Program-made: the position numbers and the translations under genes
Shown: piece after piece, positions 16,973 through 25,755 of the stretch
Position numbering within the stretch: position 1 is the first letter of the stretch
How the letters are laid out: every line of letters begins with the position of its first letter
Notes under the pieces: generated by a model
Databases searched by the model: none
Seen by the model: only the letters and a program-made list of their open reading frames with translations
What the model was told of the DNA's origin: nothing
NCBI GenBank assembly: GCA_963677085.2
Contig: CAXXFH010000004.1
Location: 3,968,001-4,032,000 of the forward strand
Length of the DNA stretch: 64,000 nucleotides
Direction: 5' to 3'
Source of the DNA: G963677085 sp963677085
GTDB lineage: Bacteria > Planctomycetota > Planctomycetia > Pirellulales > Thermoguttaceae

Positions 16973-18475
16973 CTACTTAGGCGAGTTATACACCTCGATC
17001 GTCGAAAGCGTGGGGCAGGCCAGGCAGTTGGTCAGCTTCACTCGCAGCCGGTCGGCCGTTACGCGGGCGGCTCGCGCGAGGCGGCGTGGGCCGATCGTGG
17101 CTCCCTTGGCGAACGGTTGCCATTGACCGTCAACGCGGGCTTCGATCTCGAAGGCCGCAACGCGCTGCCCCAGCGGAATGTACTCTTCGAGACGTACGAC
17201 GTCGAACTCGGTGGGCTGCCCCAGGTCGACTTCCAGCACGGCGTCGCACACCGCGTCGTCGGCCGCCCAATAGGTCTTGCGATCGCTGTCGGTCAGCCGG
17301 TCGGCGGCGAACGCGGCATCGTTACCACGTGTGTTGCTGGCGGCGACCGCCTTGCCTTTCGCCAAGTCGGTCTTAAACGTTTCGCGCAACACGCGACCGA
17401 ACTGTTCGAGCCGCTCGACGTCGATTTCGTGGATCAATCCGCGCGGGTCGGGCGGCAGGTTCAGCAACAGGTTGGCCCCCAGGCCGACGCTGGAATAGTA
17501 AATATCGAGCAACTGATCGACCGTTTTGACCTTGTCGTTTTCCGCTTCGTGCCAGAACCAGCCCGGGCGGATCGAAACGTCTACTTCGGCCGGCACCCAG
17601 TGGGTTCCTCCCTGGTCGCCGTGGGCCAGGCTTTCTCGCTCGGCGAAGCCGGGCCAGCTTCCCGCGCGGTTGAAGGTGGCCCAATTCAGGTCGTGGCTGT
17701 TACCGCGTTCGTTACCTACCCAACGGATGTCGGGCCCGCCGTCGCTGAAGCGAATGCAGCCGGGATGTAGCTCGCGGACCATTTTCCAGGTAGTGGGCCA
17801 GTCGTAGTAGGTGCGGCGGTCGATTTTGCGGGTTTCGTTGGCTCCGCCGTAATAGCCTGAGCCGCCGTTGGCCCCGTCGTACCAGGTCTCGAAAATGTCG
17901 CCGTAGTTGGTCAACAGTTCGCGCAATTGATTGCGGTAATAGGTGATGTAGGCCGGGCGGCCGTACTCGGCATGGTTGCGATCCCAAGGCGAGAGATACA
18001 CGCCAAACTTCAGGCCATGTTTTCGGCACGACTCGGACAATTCCTTGACGACATCGCCTTTGCCATTTTTCCAAGGCGAGTTTTTCACCGAATGTTCGGT
18101 GTACTTGCTCGGCCAGAGGCAGAAACCGTCGTGGTGTTTGGCCGTAAGGATCAGGCCCTTCATGCCCGAGGCTTTGGCCGCTTTAACCCATTGGTCGGTA
18201 TCCAACTGGGCCGGGTTGAACAGTTCGGGCGATTCCTCGCCGCCACCCCATTCGCGGCCGGTGAACGTGTTGAGCGTGAAGTGGATGAAGCCGTAGTACT
18301 CCAGGTCGTGCCAAGCAAGATGTTGCTTGGTCGGCACGGTGCCAAAGGGTGCCGGAGGAGCCGTCTCGGCAGACACCAATTGTCCGAGGGCACACACGAT
18401 TAATCCAGCGAGGAGGATAATCGTGAAAGAATGTCGGTTGAAAGTCATGCTGTTTCGATCAATCGTTCGTTTCAT
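16973..18475 (-). CDS. Secreted alpha-L-fucosidase, GH29 family
   Basis: 500-residue enzyme with an N-terminal signal peptide (hydrophobic ILLAGLIVCALGQLVSA). The frame runs open far upstream, but the fucosidase homology and the signal peptide place the start at 18475 or the next ATG, 18448. GH29 features are the early HLAWHDLEYYGFIHF, then LTAKHHDGFCLWPS, FGVYLSPWDRN and the nucleophile region FETWYDGANGG, where Asp200 is the expected catalytic nucleophile. The C-terminal about 130 residues resemble an F5/8-type carbohydrate-binding module (SDRKTYWAADD, AVLEVDLGQ). It removes terminal alpha-L-fucose, probably in the periplasm or outside. A fucose permease lies at 27-28.4 kb. Confidence 0.93.
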   Translation of the reverse strand: MKRTIDRNSMTFNRHSFTIILLAGLIVCALGQLVSAETAPPAPFGTVPTKQHLAWHDLEYYGFIHFTLNTFTGREWGGGEESPELFNPAQLDTDQWVKAAKASGMKGLILTAKHHDGFCLWPSKYTEHSVKNSPWKNGKGDVVKELSESCRKHGLKFGVYLSPWDRNHAEYGRPAYITYYRNQLRELLTNYGDIFETWYDGANGGSGYYGGANETRKIDRRTYYDWPTTWKMVRELHPGCIRFSDGGPDIRWVGNERGNSHDLNWATFNRAGSWPGFAERESLAHGDQGGTHWVPAEVDVSIRPGWFWHEAENDKVKTVDQLLDIYYSSVGLGANLLLNLPPDPRGLIHEIDVERLEQFGRVLRETFKTDLAKGKAVAASNTRGNDAAFAADRLTDSDRKTYWAADDAVCDAVLEVDLGQPTEFDVVRLEEYIPLGQRVAAFEIEARVDGQWQPFAKGATIGPRRLARAARVTADRLRVKLTNCLACPTLSTIEVYNSPK

Positions 18476-18568
18476 GGGGTTGCGTCTCAACAAGAGGGAT
18501 AGACCTGGGGCTTGGGTACTCGAGTGGGAATGCTCGACTCCACGGTGGTTGTCGAAACATCTATTGGT

Positions 18569-18670
18569 TCCTAGTTTGATTGTGGAACACTTCATAACGT
18601 TCCGGCCCGGAAAACCGGGCTCCCGCTGGTCGCCCTCGTTCCACAAACAGTGCAGGACGCAATAGATGAG
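18569..18670. repeat. Family B element with nested inverted repeats, copy B1
   Basis: The outer ends are CATCTATTGG and the complementary CAATAGATG. Inside them ATTGTGGAACAC pairs with the complement of GTTCCACAA. The core carries CCCGGAAAACCGGG and CTCCCGCTGGTCGCCCTCG. The reverse complement matches the copy at 54662-54767 nearly block for block. No ORF is present. Confidence 0.8.
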
Positions 18671-18845
18671 AGTGCTGAGAAAATGGCGACCGTCGTTCGT
18701 AGCATTGACGCCGGAAACGCCTAACCCTCGGATTGTTGCCGTCGGGTTATAAGCACATCCAAAGTCAGTGTAGTCGAGAGCGTATCTGTGGTCAAATCTT
18801 TCGCTTCCGATGGACCGGTAGGCCGGAAAATCCGGGTTTCCTTGT

Positions 18846-18976
18846 GCCTGCGCCTTGCATGGAAACGCACGCCGGCCACACTTCTCGTTTCGTACGTCTC
18901 CCACAATCACGTCTTGTCGTGGCGCAACGACGCGAAGCGTCGGGCCTTGGATTCCCACGCAAAGCGTGGGAACCAG
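18846..18976. repeat. Family C element between fucosidase and regulator genes
   Basis: Ends in GATTCCCACGCAAAGCGTGGGAACC, preceded by GGCGCAACGACGCGAAGCGTCG. The left arm is degenerate (GGAAACGCACGCC). The remaining bases between 18476 and 19002 show no gene. Confidence 0.7.
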
Positions 18977-19002
18977 AAGACCAACAAGCCGGAGAACCCG
19001 CT

Positions 19003-19734
19003 TTACGGGCTGTCGCCGCGGGCGAGGCTGGCGATGGCTGCCAGGAGTTGCTCGGGGTCGAACGGCTTCGTGAGGATTCCCGTAACCGATGCCCCCCGCA
19101 ATTGCCCGAGCGAATCGGGATTCTCGCGAGCGTACGATGTGACGATGATGGTTGGCGTACACTGGCCAAGATCTTTGAGTTTGAGGTAGACCTCAAGCGC
19201 ATCGAGCATGGGCAAGTTCAGGTCGAGGACCAAAACGTCGACGTTTCCGGCACGCACCTGTTCGACGGCCTGCTGACCATCGTGGGCAACAAACACACGA
19301 TAACCTGCGTCGAGGAGGATCGCCTGGATCTCGTCGATGAATTGGGGGTCGTCGTCGGCAATCATGATGCCTTCAGGTTTGACGTTGGCAAGCATTTCGA
19401 GCAGTTGCTCGACGTTCAGTGGTTTATGGAGCACGCCGCGTGCCCCGCGGGCAACCGCTTCGTCGAGCATTTGGTCCACGCTGAAGCCGGTCATCATGTA
19501 GACTTGAGCATTGGATTTTAGCCGGCGAATTTCCAGGAAGCTTTCGACGCCGCTCATACCCGGGAGCTTGACGTCCATGAAAGTTAGATCGTAGTCGTGT
19601 TCCAGGAAACGGTCGATGGCCTCTTCCCCGGAGTGGGCGAGGTCCACTTGATGGCCGTCCAACTCCAGGACATCCGCCAGGCTTTCGGCGAAGTCGCGGT
19701 CGTCGTCGACAACAAAAATGCGCAATCTACTCAT
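19003..19734 (-). CDS. Dual-receiver response regulator
   Basis: 243-residue protein made of two CheY-like receiver domains and nothing else. Domain 1 (about 4-118) has VVDDD, phospho-acceptor Asp54 in FMDVKLPGMSG, and Lys in LHKPL. Domain 2 (about 122-240) has IADDD, Asp171 in VLDLNLPML, Thr in IVTSYA, and Lys in LTKPF. The start ATG at 19734 overlaps the end of the upstream kinase by 8 bases, so the two are a coupled operon. With no output domain, it may pass phosphate onward or act by protein contact. Confidence 0.92.
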   Translation of the reverse strand: MSRLRIFVVDDDRDFAESLADVLELDGHQVDLAHSGEEAIDRFLEHDYDLTFMDVKLPGMSGVESFLEIRRLKSNAQVYMMTGFSVDQMLDEAVARGARGVLHKPLNVEQLLEMLANVKPEGIMIADDDPQFIDEIQAILLDAGYRVFVAHDGQQAVEQVRAGNVDVLVLDLNLPMLDALEVYLKLKDLGQCTPTIIVTSYARENPDSLGQLRGASVTGILTKPFDPEQLLAAIASLARGDSP

Positions 19735-22700
19735 GCGTGGACTCCCGTGGTTGTTCCAACGGCAGGCGTAGCGTGATCGTGGTACCGAAGCCAAGTTGGC
19801 TATCGATTTCCACCGAGCCTCCGTGCTGTTGGATGATTTGGCGAACGATCGACAGACCCAGTCCGACGCCAAAAGTTTTCGTGCTATAAAGCGGTTCAAA
19901 AATTCGCTCTCGTGCATCGGAGGGAATTCCGGTGCCGGTATCGCTGATGCGGATTGCAATATGACCATCCTGGCGAACGGTTGCCAAAGTAAGGTTGCCG
20001 CCCTCGTTTCCCATGGCTTGTACGGCGTTGCTGAGCACATTGACCACACAGCGGTGAAGTCGTTCGCGGTCGATCCACACGGCGGTGTTGGATGTTAGCT
20101 GCTTACTCACAAGCACATTCGGGGGTATTTCCTGCTCTGCCAGCAGCGAGGCCAGCCAATCGTCGAGGTTGGTTTCCACCGGGTTGAGTGGACGAACGCG
20201 GCTGTAATCCAGCAGGTCGTCGATAATTGTATCACAGCGAACGATGTTCCGCTCAATCCGATCGAGTGTGCGGTCGACCTTGGCGTCATTTCCCCGCATT
20301 TGTTTGGCGATCAGATAGAACGAGGTTCGGATGGTTCCCAGCGGGTTGCGTAATTCGTGGCTGACCGAGGCCGTTAGTTGCCCCAGGGCGGCTAAACGTT
20401 CTTTCCGCAGAAGGGCTTGCTGGGTGGCCTCCAGTTCGCGAGTACGTTCGCCGACGAGTTCTTCCAGACGGTCGCGGTGGCGGGCCAACTCCTCCTGCGC
20501 CCGCTGACGCTCGGAAATATCTTTCGCTTGTTGGATATTCTGCAGCGCGAGTCGCGAAAGGAGTTTGGCGAACAGGAAGAGGAATCGCGACACGCGTTGG
20601 AACTGCTCCAACGGCATTCGGTTGACCTCCTTCAGCGCATTGCGATACTCCTCTTCGTCGGCTCCGATTTCCCGGGCGTAATCTAGCATCTGCTCCTCGC
20701 GGTCCTCATCGGTGAAGACTTGGCCGATCAGCCAATTTGCCACATGCCGGTTTCCGGCGCGGATGCTTGTGCCGGCGTCCCAAAAGCCGCCGCTGAGGCA
20801 TCGTTGAAAGGACGGGCCGTCGGGGCTATCCTGCCCCAACGCGGCATCGGATTTCATGCAGTTGCGAAGTCCTTTCTCGGTTTTTCGAATGATATCGCTA
20901 CAAAGGCGACAGAAATTACTAGGTCGGGTGATCGGGTAACCGTCGACGTCCGTAATGAGTGAAGCCACGCCGGTTGACACAGCGAAGGCGTCTTGGATTT
21001 CTTGGATTTCCTCGATATTGAATAGATCGGAGAACTTCAAATCGGTGGTGCCCATCGACGGCCGGGTTAACGCCAGGAGGCGGTGTTTCAACGCCTCTTC
21101 GGCATGTTTTCGATCGGTGATATCCATTACGGTGAACACGACCGTGTTGGAATCGTTGTCTGGATCGACAAAGGCCGCCCTGAGGTAAACGTCGAAAACC
21201 GTGCCGTCGCGTCTTCGAAGGCGGGTTTCCAGGCCGACCGGAAGGTGCGTGGGATTTTGAGCATAGACCACATCTCCCACGCGGCGATACTCTTCGGCCG
21301 TTTCGTAAAACATGCAGGTGTCTTGGCCGTCGAATTCGTTGGGCGGGTAGCCGATCATCTCGCAGAACTGATCGTTTCCCCATTGGAGAATGCGATTGGA
21401 GGCCAGGGCAATGCCAATCGGAGCGGCGGAAAACACACTCTTCAACGTGGCTTCGCTCTGTCGCAGGGCCTGTTCGGCCTCCTTGCGTTCGGTAATGTCG
21501 AGCAGGGTTTGCACCATGCCCAATAGTTCATTGTCGGGGCCGAAGTAGGGTGTGGCGGTAACCGCGCACGATAGCTTCTGGCCGGAATGAGTCGGTATGT
21601 CTAGCTCGAATTGAACCCGTTTTTCTCCTTGGGCAATGCGTTTGATCGGACACTCCGGAGAATCGCAATGTCGATTTCCTTTGATCGAGTAACACGTGTG
21701 CTTCAGGAGGTCTTCTTCGGAAGCGCCAAGTAATTCGCAGTAGGTTCTGTTTACCCGGACGATGTTACACTGGTGATCGATCACGGCCATGGGAACGGAG
21801 GCATCGAAGATTTGGTTCAGATCTACATTGGCGTGGCGCAAGGCTTCCTTGACTTCTTTGTGTTCGGCAATCTCGGCCGACAACTGCGAGTTGGCTTGGC
21901 TCAATTCGGCCGTTCGCGCTTTCACTTCCGCTTCGAGTTTGGCTTGGTAGTTCGCGAGCCGATCGATCATCGTGTTCAAGGCAACGGCCAAGGTGCCGAC
22001 TTCATCGCGGCTGTGAATGTCGGCCCGAGCGGTCAGGTCGCCCTGGGTTACATGATTGGCCGTTTCACTGAGTACGCGTAGCGGTCGGGTGAAGCGGCGC
22101 GTGCCCAAACTAACGAGGATTACGATGGTGGCCAGGCCTACTAGATCGAAATAGAGGGTCCGCCGCAGATTGCGCATCAACGGGGCCAGCAACTCGGCTC
22201 GATCGCGTTTGACGACCATTCCCCAACCGTAGCCGGGAGAAATTTCAAGGTACCGATACGCGGCCAATACCGGTTCGTCGCGATAGTCGAGTGCGTTGAT
22301 CACTCCACGCTCTTGCTGAGCTGCCCGAACCGCCGGTTCGGCGGTGATGCGATACTGCAACGGCTTGGGCTTGGTGCCGTCGAGAAGGGGATGCTTCAGC
22401 GAGGTGAGAATTCGAGCGTTGCGATCGACGAGCAATGCCTCACCGCGAATTCCGAGCCCCTCGCCCGTGTGTAGCAGCGGGGCAAGTGCTTCTTCCAGAT
22501 CGACCTGCAGTACCAGTATCGCCAGAGGTGTGCCATCGCCTTGTCGTACTGCCTCGCTGACGTGCAGCAATAGGTGCGTGCTATCGGGAATCGTATCCAA
22601 TTCTCCAAGCCACGCACCCTTTTGCTCCAGCGGTTTGCGGAAGAAATCCGATTTGCCGACGTTTCGGCCGAGTTCGGCCTCATCCGTCGAAAGGATGACT

Positions 22701-23197
22701 GTTGCGGAGCGGGCGTCGACCAGGGAAATTCGTTTGTAGGTTGTCCGGTAGGTCGATTGGATCTCTTTGAGACGTTTCTCCAACGTTTGGTACGCTGGCT
22801 GTTCGCCAAGCTTCGCCCAGCGGTCCTGGTCCGTAATTCCCTCTTTTTCCAGATCGGCAAAGGCTTGGGTAATTGCCTCAATTCGGCCGATGCGAGCGTG
22901 GTTGTTCACGAGCCAGGTAACGTCGTTTCGTCGTTCCTGGCACCAATGCAGCAACCGGCTTTCCTTTTGGTCGGCCACGAGACGCAAACTGCGTGCCGCC
23001 TCGTCTTCGTGATGTTCCAACGCACCGCGCAAGAGATGAAACGGCGCACCGAAAAACGCGAGAAACTCGACCAGCAGGATGGTGACAACGAAGGTGCCAG
23101 TGACGAGAAGGACTAGTTTGCCGTGGAAACTGAAAACCCAACTTTGTCGTGGCAGAGGCTCCTGCTCGGCATCGTAAGGGCAGTTTTCATTTTCCAT
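19727..23197 (-). CDS. Sensor histidine kinase: Cache-like, HAMP, two PAS, PocR, HisKA/HATPase
   Basis: 1156-residue membrane kinase; the ATG at 23197 follows a GGGGGGAAAGGG purine tract. Domains: TM1 (25-49), dCache-like sensor (about 55-335), TM2 (349-366), HAMP (367-420), coiled coil, PAS1 (about 452-570, with an unusual Cys/His stretch CYSIKGNRHCDSPECPIKR), PAS2 (about 580-700), PocR-type domain (about 715-890, NFCRLCSDIIRKTEKGLRNC), HisKA with His947 (SVSHELRNP) and HATPase with N-box Asn1057, DTGTGIP and GLGLS. PocR domains bind small hydrocarbon-derived ligands or metals via Cys in related proteins. Both PAS1 and PocR carry Cys clusters, so redox or metal sensing is possible. Its partner is the overlapping dual receiver. 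Confidence 0.93.
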   Translation of the reverse strand: MENENCPYDAEQEPLPRQSWVFSFHGKLVLLVTGTFVVTILLVEFLAFFGAPFHLLRGALEHHEDEAARSLRLVADQKESRLLHWCQERRNDVTWLVNNHARIGRIEAITQAFADLEKEGITDQDRWAKLGEQPAYQTLEKRLKEIQSTYRTTYKRISLVDARSATVILSTDEAELGRNVGKSDFFRKPLEQKGAWLGELDTIPDSTHLLLHVSEAVRQGDGTPLAILVLQVDLEEALAPLLHTGEGLGIRGEALLVDRNARILTSLKHPLLDGTKPKPLQYRITAEPAVRAAQQERGVINALDYRDEPVLAAYRYLEISPGYGWGMVVKRDRAELLAPLMRNLRRTLYFDLVGLATIVILVSLGTRRFTRPLRVLSETANHVTQGDLTARADIHSRDEVGTLAVALNTMIDRLANYQAKLEAEVKARTAELSQANSQLSAEIAEHKEVKEALRHANVDLNQIFDASVPMAVIDHQCNIVRVNRTYCELLGASEEDLLKHTCYSIKGNRHCDSPECPIKRIAQGEKRVQFELDIPTHSGQKLSCAVTATPYFGPDNELLGMVQTLLDITERKEAEQALRQSEATLKSVFSAAPIGIALASNRILQWGNDQFCEMIGYPPNEFDGQDTCMFYETAEEYRRVGDVVYAQNPTHLPVGLETRLRRRDGTVFDVYLRAAFVDPDNDSNTVVFTVMDITDRKHAEEALKHRLLALTRPSMGTTDLKFSDLFNIEEIQEIQDAFAVSTGVASLITDVDGYPITRPSNFCRLCSDIIRKTEKGLRNCMKSDAALGQDSPDGPSFQRCLSGGFWDAGTSIRAGNRHVANWLIGQVFTDEDREEQMLDYAREIGADEEEYRNALKEVNRMPLEQFQRVSRFLFLFAKLLSRLALQNIQQAKDISERQRAQEELARHRDRLEELVGERTRELEATQQALLRKERLAALGQLTASVSHELRNPLGTIRTSFYLIAKQMRGNDAKVDRTLDRIERNIVRCDTIIDDLLDYSRVRPLNPVETNLDDWLASLLAEQEIPPNVLVSKQLTSNTAVWIDRERLHRCVVNVLSNAVQAMGNEGGNLTLATVRQDGHIAIRISDTGTGIPSDARERIFEPLYSTKTFGVGLGLSIVRQIIQQHGGSVEIDSQLGFGTTITLRLPLEQPRESTHE

Positions 23198-23610
23198 GGA
23201 TTTTCCCTTTCCCCCCAGGAACTCTTGGGAAGTCATTTTTGACGATTTTACATGATAAATTATTGCGATGCCCTGCTGTAGGGGCAATCCTGTCGTTGTG
23301 GGCAGTACCATTATGCCATTACTTCTCGTTTTCGAGGGCGTTGTTTTGGGGGGCGTGTTTTGTGGCCCCGGGCCGTTATGGGGTTTTTGTCGTGAAGCAA
23401 CCGGTGGGTGGAGTGACCTACCGCTGCTTGGCAACGTGGGCAGTTGGCAACAGCATTACTTGATTACTTGGCAACAGGGGAGGCTCGTATAAAGTTCCTC
23501 AATGCGGCAGAAAATAATCGCTCGTCCCGCGGGCGCCCTGGCGGATCGACACCGACATCGAGAGAATGAACCACGCTAGCAGCGGGTTGGAATGAGAATG
23601 AGGAGGTGCC
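23198..23610. other. Divergent intergenic region
   Basis: About 410 bases between the divergent kinase and phosphoesterase genes. The kinase-proximal part is AT-rich (ATTTTACATGATAAATTATT, 23245-23264) and likely contains its promoter. The right end has AGGAGG directly before the phosphoesterase ATG. The stretch around 23395-23475 holds short GGCAACGTGGGCAGTTGGCAAC-like tandem pieces. No gene is supported. Confidence 0.5.
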
Positions 23611-24429
23611 ATGAAACGTGTTGCGTGGACAACAGATATCCATCTGAACTTCCTGGAGCGTGAACCGCGAAGAGCGTTTCTCGACTCATTGCTCGCTGCT
23701 AATCTCGACGGTCTACTAATCGGCGGCGACATCGGCGAAAGCCACCTGATTGAATTGCATTTGCTGGAAATGGTCGAAATCCTCCGGATTCCCATTTACT
23801 TCGTCTTAGGGAATCACGATTTCTACCGGGGGTCGATCACCGATACCCGGCGTCGAGTCGCTTCATTAGCCGCCGAGACTCCCGAACTGGTTTACCTCAG
23901 CGCCGAGTCGGTGGTTTCGTTGGGCGACACGACGGCGTTGGTGGGACACGACGGCTGGGCCGACGCCCGACTGGGCGATTTCGAGCATTCGGAGATACTG
24001 CTGAACGACTATCTCTTGATCGAGGAGTTGTTCCACTTCGACGAAAACAGCCAGCTCGATCGTGCGGCGTTGTCTCGGGCCCTAAACGCCCAGGGTGACG
24101 TAGCGGCCGAGCATTTCGGGCGTGTTCTTCCCGAGGCGTTCGCAACCCATTCTCGCGTGGTAGCGCTGACGCATGTGCCGCCCTACGCGGAGGCGTGTTG
24201 GCATGCCGGGCGTCTGGCCGACGATAACTACCTGCCGCATTTTGCTAGTCAGGCGGCCGGTCTGGCGATGAGTCGAGTGATGCAAGACCATCCGGACCGA
24301 GAATTGCTCGTCCTCTGTGGGCACACCCACGGTGCCGGCGAGGCCAAAATTCTCGATAATCTACACGTGCTCACCGGCGACGCCGAGTATGGAAAACCGG
24401 TCATTGCCCGCATCTTCGAGTTCGATTGA
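23611..24429 (+). CDS. Calcineurin-like metallophosphoesterase
   Basis: 272-residue cytoplasmic protein with a strong AGGAGG ribosome binding site. All metallophosphoesterase motifs are present in order: TDIHLN (about 8), GGDIGES (about 38), GNHDFY (about 67), LTHVPPYAE and CGHTHGAGE. These bind two metal ions and cleave phosphoesters. The subfamily and substrate are unknown. It is convergent with the lactonase gene, with only 15 bases between them. Confidence 0.9.
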   Translation: MKRVAWTTDIHLNFLEREPRRAFLDSLLAANLDGLLIGGDIGESHLIELHLLEMVEILRIPIYFVLGNHDFYRGSITDTRRRVASLAAETPELVYLSAESVVSLGDTTALVGHDGWADARLGDFEHSEILLNDYLLIEELFHFDENSQLDRAALSRALNAQGDVAAEHFGRVLPEAFATHSRVVALTHVPPYAEACWHAGRLADDNYLPHFASQAAGLAMSRVMQDHPDRELLVLCGHTHGAGEAKILDNLHVLTGDAEYGKPVIARIFEFD

Positions 24430-24444
24430 TACGCCTGCTTGACA

Positions 24445-25317
24445 CTATCCCGCATACTCGAAGGCTTCCATTCCCCACGCACCCGGCCGCGCGGCGAATA
24501 GGCCCCCGGCGTGGGGCTGTTCGGCCAGTTGCTCGGCGGACAGCCCGATTCGTGCGGTGGTGATGTAAAGCGTGTCGAGCTTCGGGCCACCGAAGGCACA
24601 GGACGACACCTGAGTGGCCGGCACACGGATTGTCGCCAACAGCGAACCGTCGCGAGGGTCCCAGCGGGTGACGCAGCCGCCGCGAAACAGGGCCACCCAG
24701 AGCATTCCTTCGGTGTCGATGGTCATGCCGTCGGGCTTGCCCAGCTCGACCGGCACGTCGACCACCACCCGCCGGTTGCCGATTTCGCCCGTTTCTGCCC
24801 GATAATCAAACGCACAGACCTGCAAGGTCGGCGTGTCGATGTGGTACATGGTCGACGCATCGGGGCTAAAGGCGATACCGTTCGAGTTGGTCAGTCCGCT
24901 GAGCATCCGCCGCAGATGGCCTTGGGTGTCGAGGCAATACAATGCGGCGGTGCCCTGTTGCCGGGCAAGGCTGATTGTGCCGGCCCAGAATCGGCCCAGG
25001 GGGTCGCATTTGCCGTCGTTGAAGCGGTTGCCAGGCCGGTCGGCCTCGGGATCGCCGAGCAAGGTGAGGTCGCCCGAGGTGGGGTCGAATCGGGCGAAAC
25101 CGGCATCGAGGGCCAGCATCAGGCCGCCGCGCCGCCGAGGAACGACCGTGCCCACTCGCTGTCCCACCCGATGCACTTCGTCGGCACCGGTCTGAGGATC
25201 GAAAAGGTGGACTTCGCCCTGTTCGATGTCGACCCAGTACAGCCGGGCGGTCCGTCGGTGCCAAAGAGCACCTTCGCCGAGAGTGGCCTGTGCGTCGAGG
25301 ACTAGTTCGGCCTCCAT
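24445..25317 (-). CDS. SMP-30/gluconolactonase family lactonase
   Basis: 290-residue six-bladed propeller of the SMP-30/regucalcin family. Metal-site signatures are LGEGALWH (Glu), NRFNDGKCDPLGRFWAG (Asn/Asp), TNSNGIAFSPD (Asn) and GKPDGMTIDTEG (Asp). These enzymes hydrolyse sugar lactones such as gluconolactone, arabinonolactone or fuconolactone. In this window, with fucosidase and fucose permease genes, a sugar-acid pathway is plausible. The gene is on its own, not in an operon with a dehydrogenase or dehydratase. Confidence 0.9.
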   Translation of the reverse strand: MEAELVLDAQATLGEGALWHRRTARLYWVDIEQGEVHLFDPQTGADEVHRVGQRVGTVVPRRRGGLMLALDAGFARFDPTSGDLTLLGDPEADRPGNRFNDGKCDPLGRFWAGTISLARQQGTAALYCLDTQGHLRRMLSGLTNSNGIAFSPDASTMYHIDTPTLQVCAFDYRAETGEIGNRRVVVDVPVELGKPDGMTIDTEGMLWVALFRGGCVTRWDPRDGSLLATIRVPATQVSSCAFGGPKLDTLYITTARIGLSAEQLAEQPHAGGLFAARPGAWGMEAFEYAG

Positions 25318-25396
25318 AGGATCGTCCCTATCAAGATGTCCGTGGTTTACCCCGTGGCTCTTCGGTTATCCCCACTGCAAGCCTGCCTGGACTACT

Positions 25397-25496
25397 AACC
25401 TCGAAGATCGTTAAGTTTTTCACGAAGATCAGCGACCAACGGGAGCGGGTCCTTGACTGGTGCGGCAGCACCGTTTGGTTGGCGGCCCTGCCGCCC
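25397..25496 (+). repeat. Dispersed family A element, copy A3
   Basis: Clear copy: ACCTCGAAGATCGTTAAG, TTTTTCACGAAGATCAGCGA, CCAACGGGAGCGGGTCCTTG, TGCGGCAGCACCGTTTGG and TTGGCGGCCCTGCCGCCC. It lies between the divergent lactonase and epimerase genes. The following 250 bases up to 25755 are AT-richer and hold no supported gene; they probably include the promoter of the epimerase. Confidence 0.85.
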
Positions 25497-25755
25497 TACG
25501 ATACGGTCACCAATTTTAGTCTATCGGAAACAATAGTCCGAGGGTAGTGTATGGTGAATTGTCTCGTGCGAATGGCGTTCAAAAAACACAGTTGCAGAAA
25601 TCGCAGAACTCATTGACTCCAACGGCCTTAACGTTGATATTGGGGCAGTAATGCTTAATTGCTCGTCGGAAGCGGATTGCACGTGTTGCTCATTTTCTAA
25701 AATTGCCGGAACGAGACACTTGCCTTTCATGGATATCTAGCAAAGGGACCTCGGG

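Noticed and set aside
18476..19162. Long N-terminal extension of the fucosidase frame
   Set aside because: Encodes repeat sequences (families B and C) and no fucosidase homology; the signal peptide starts at 18475/18448.
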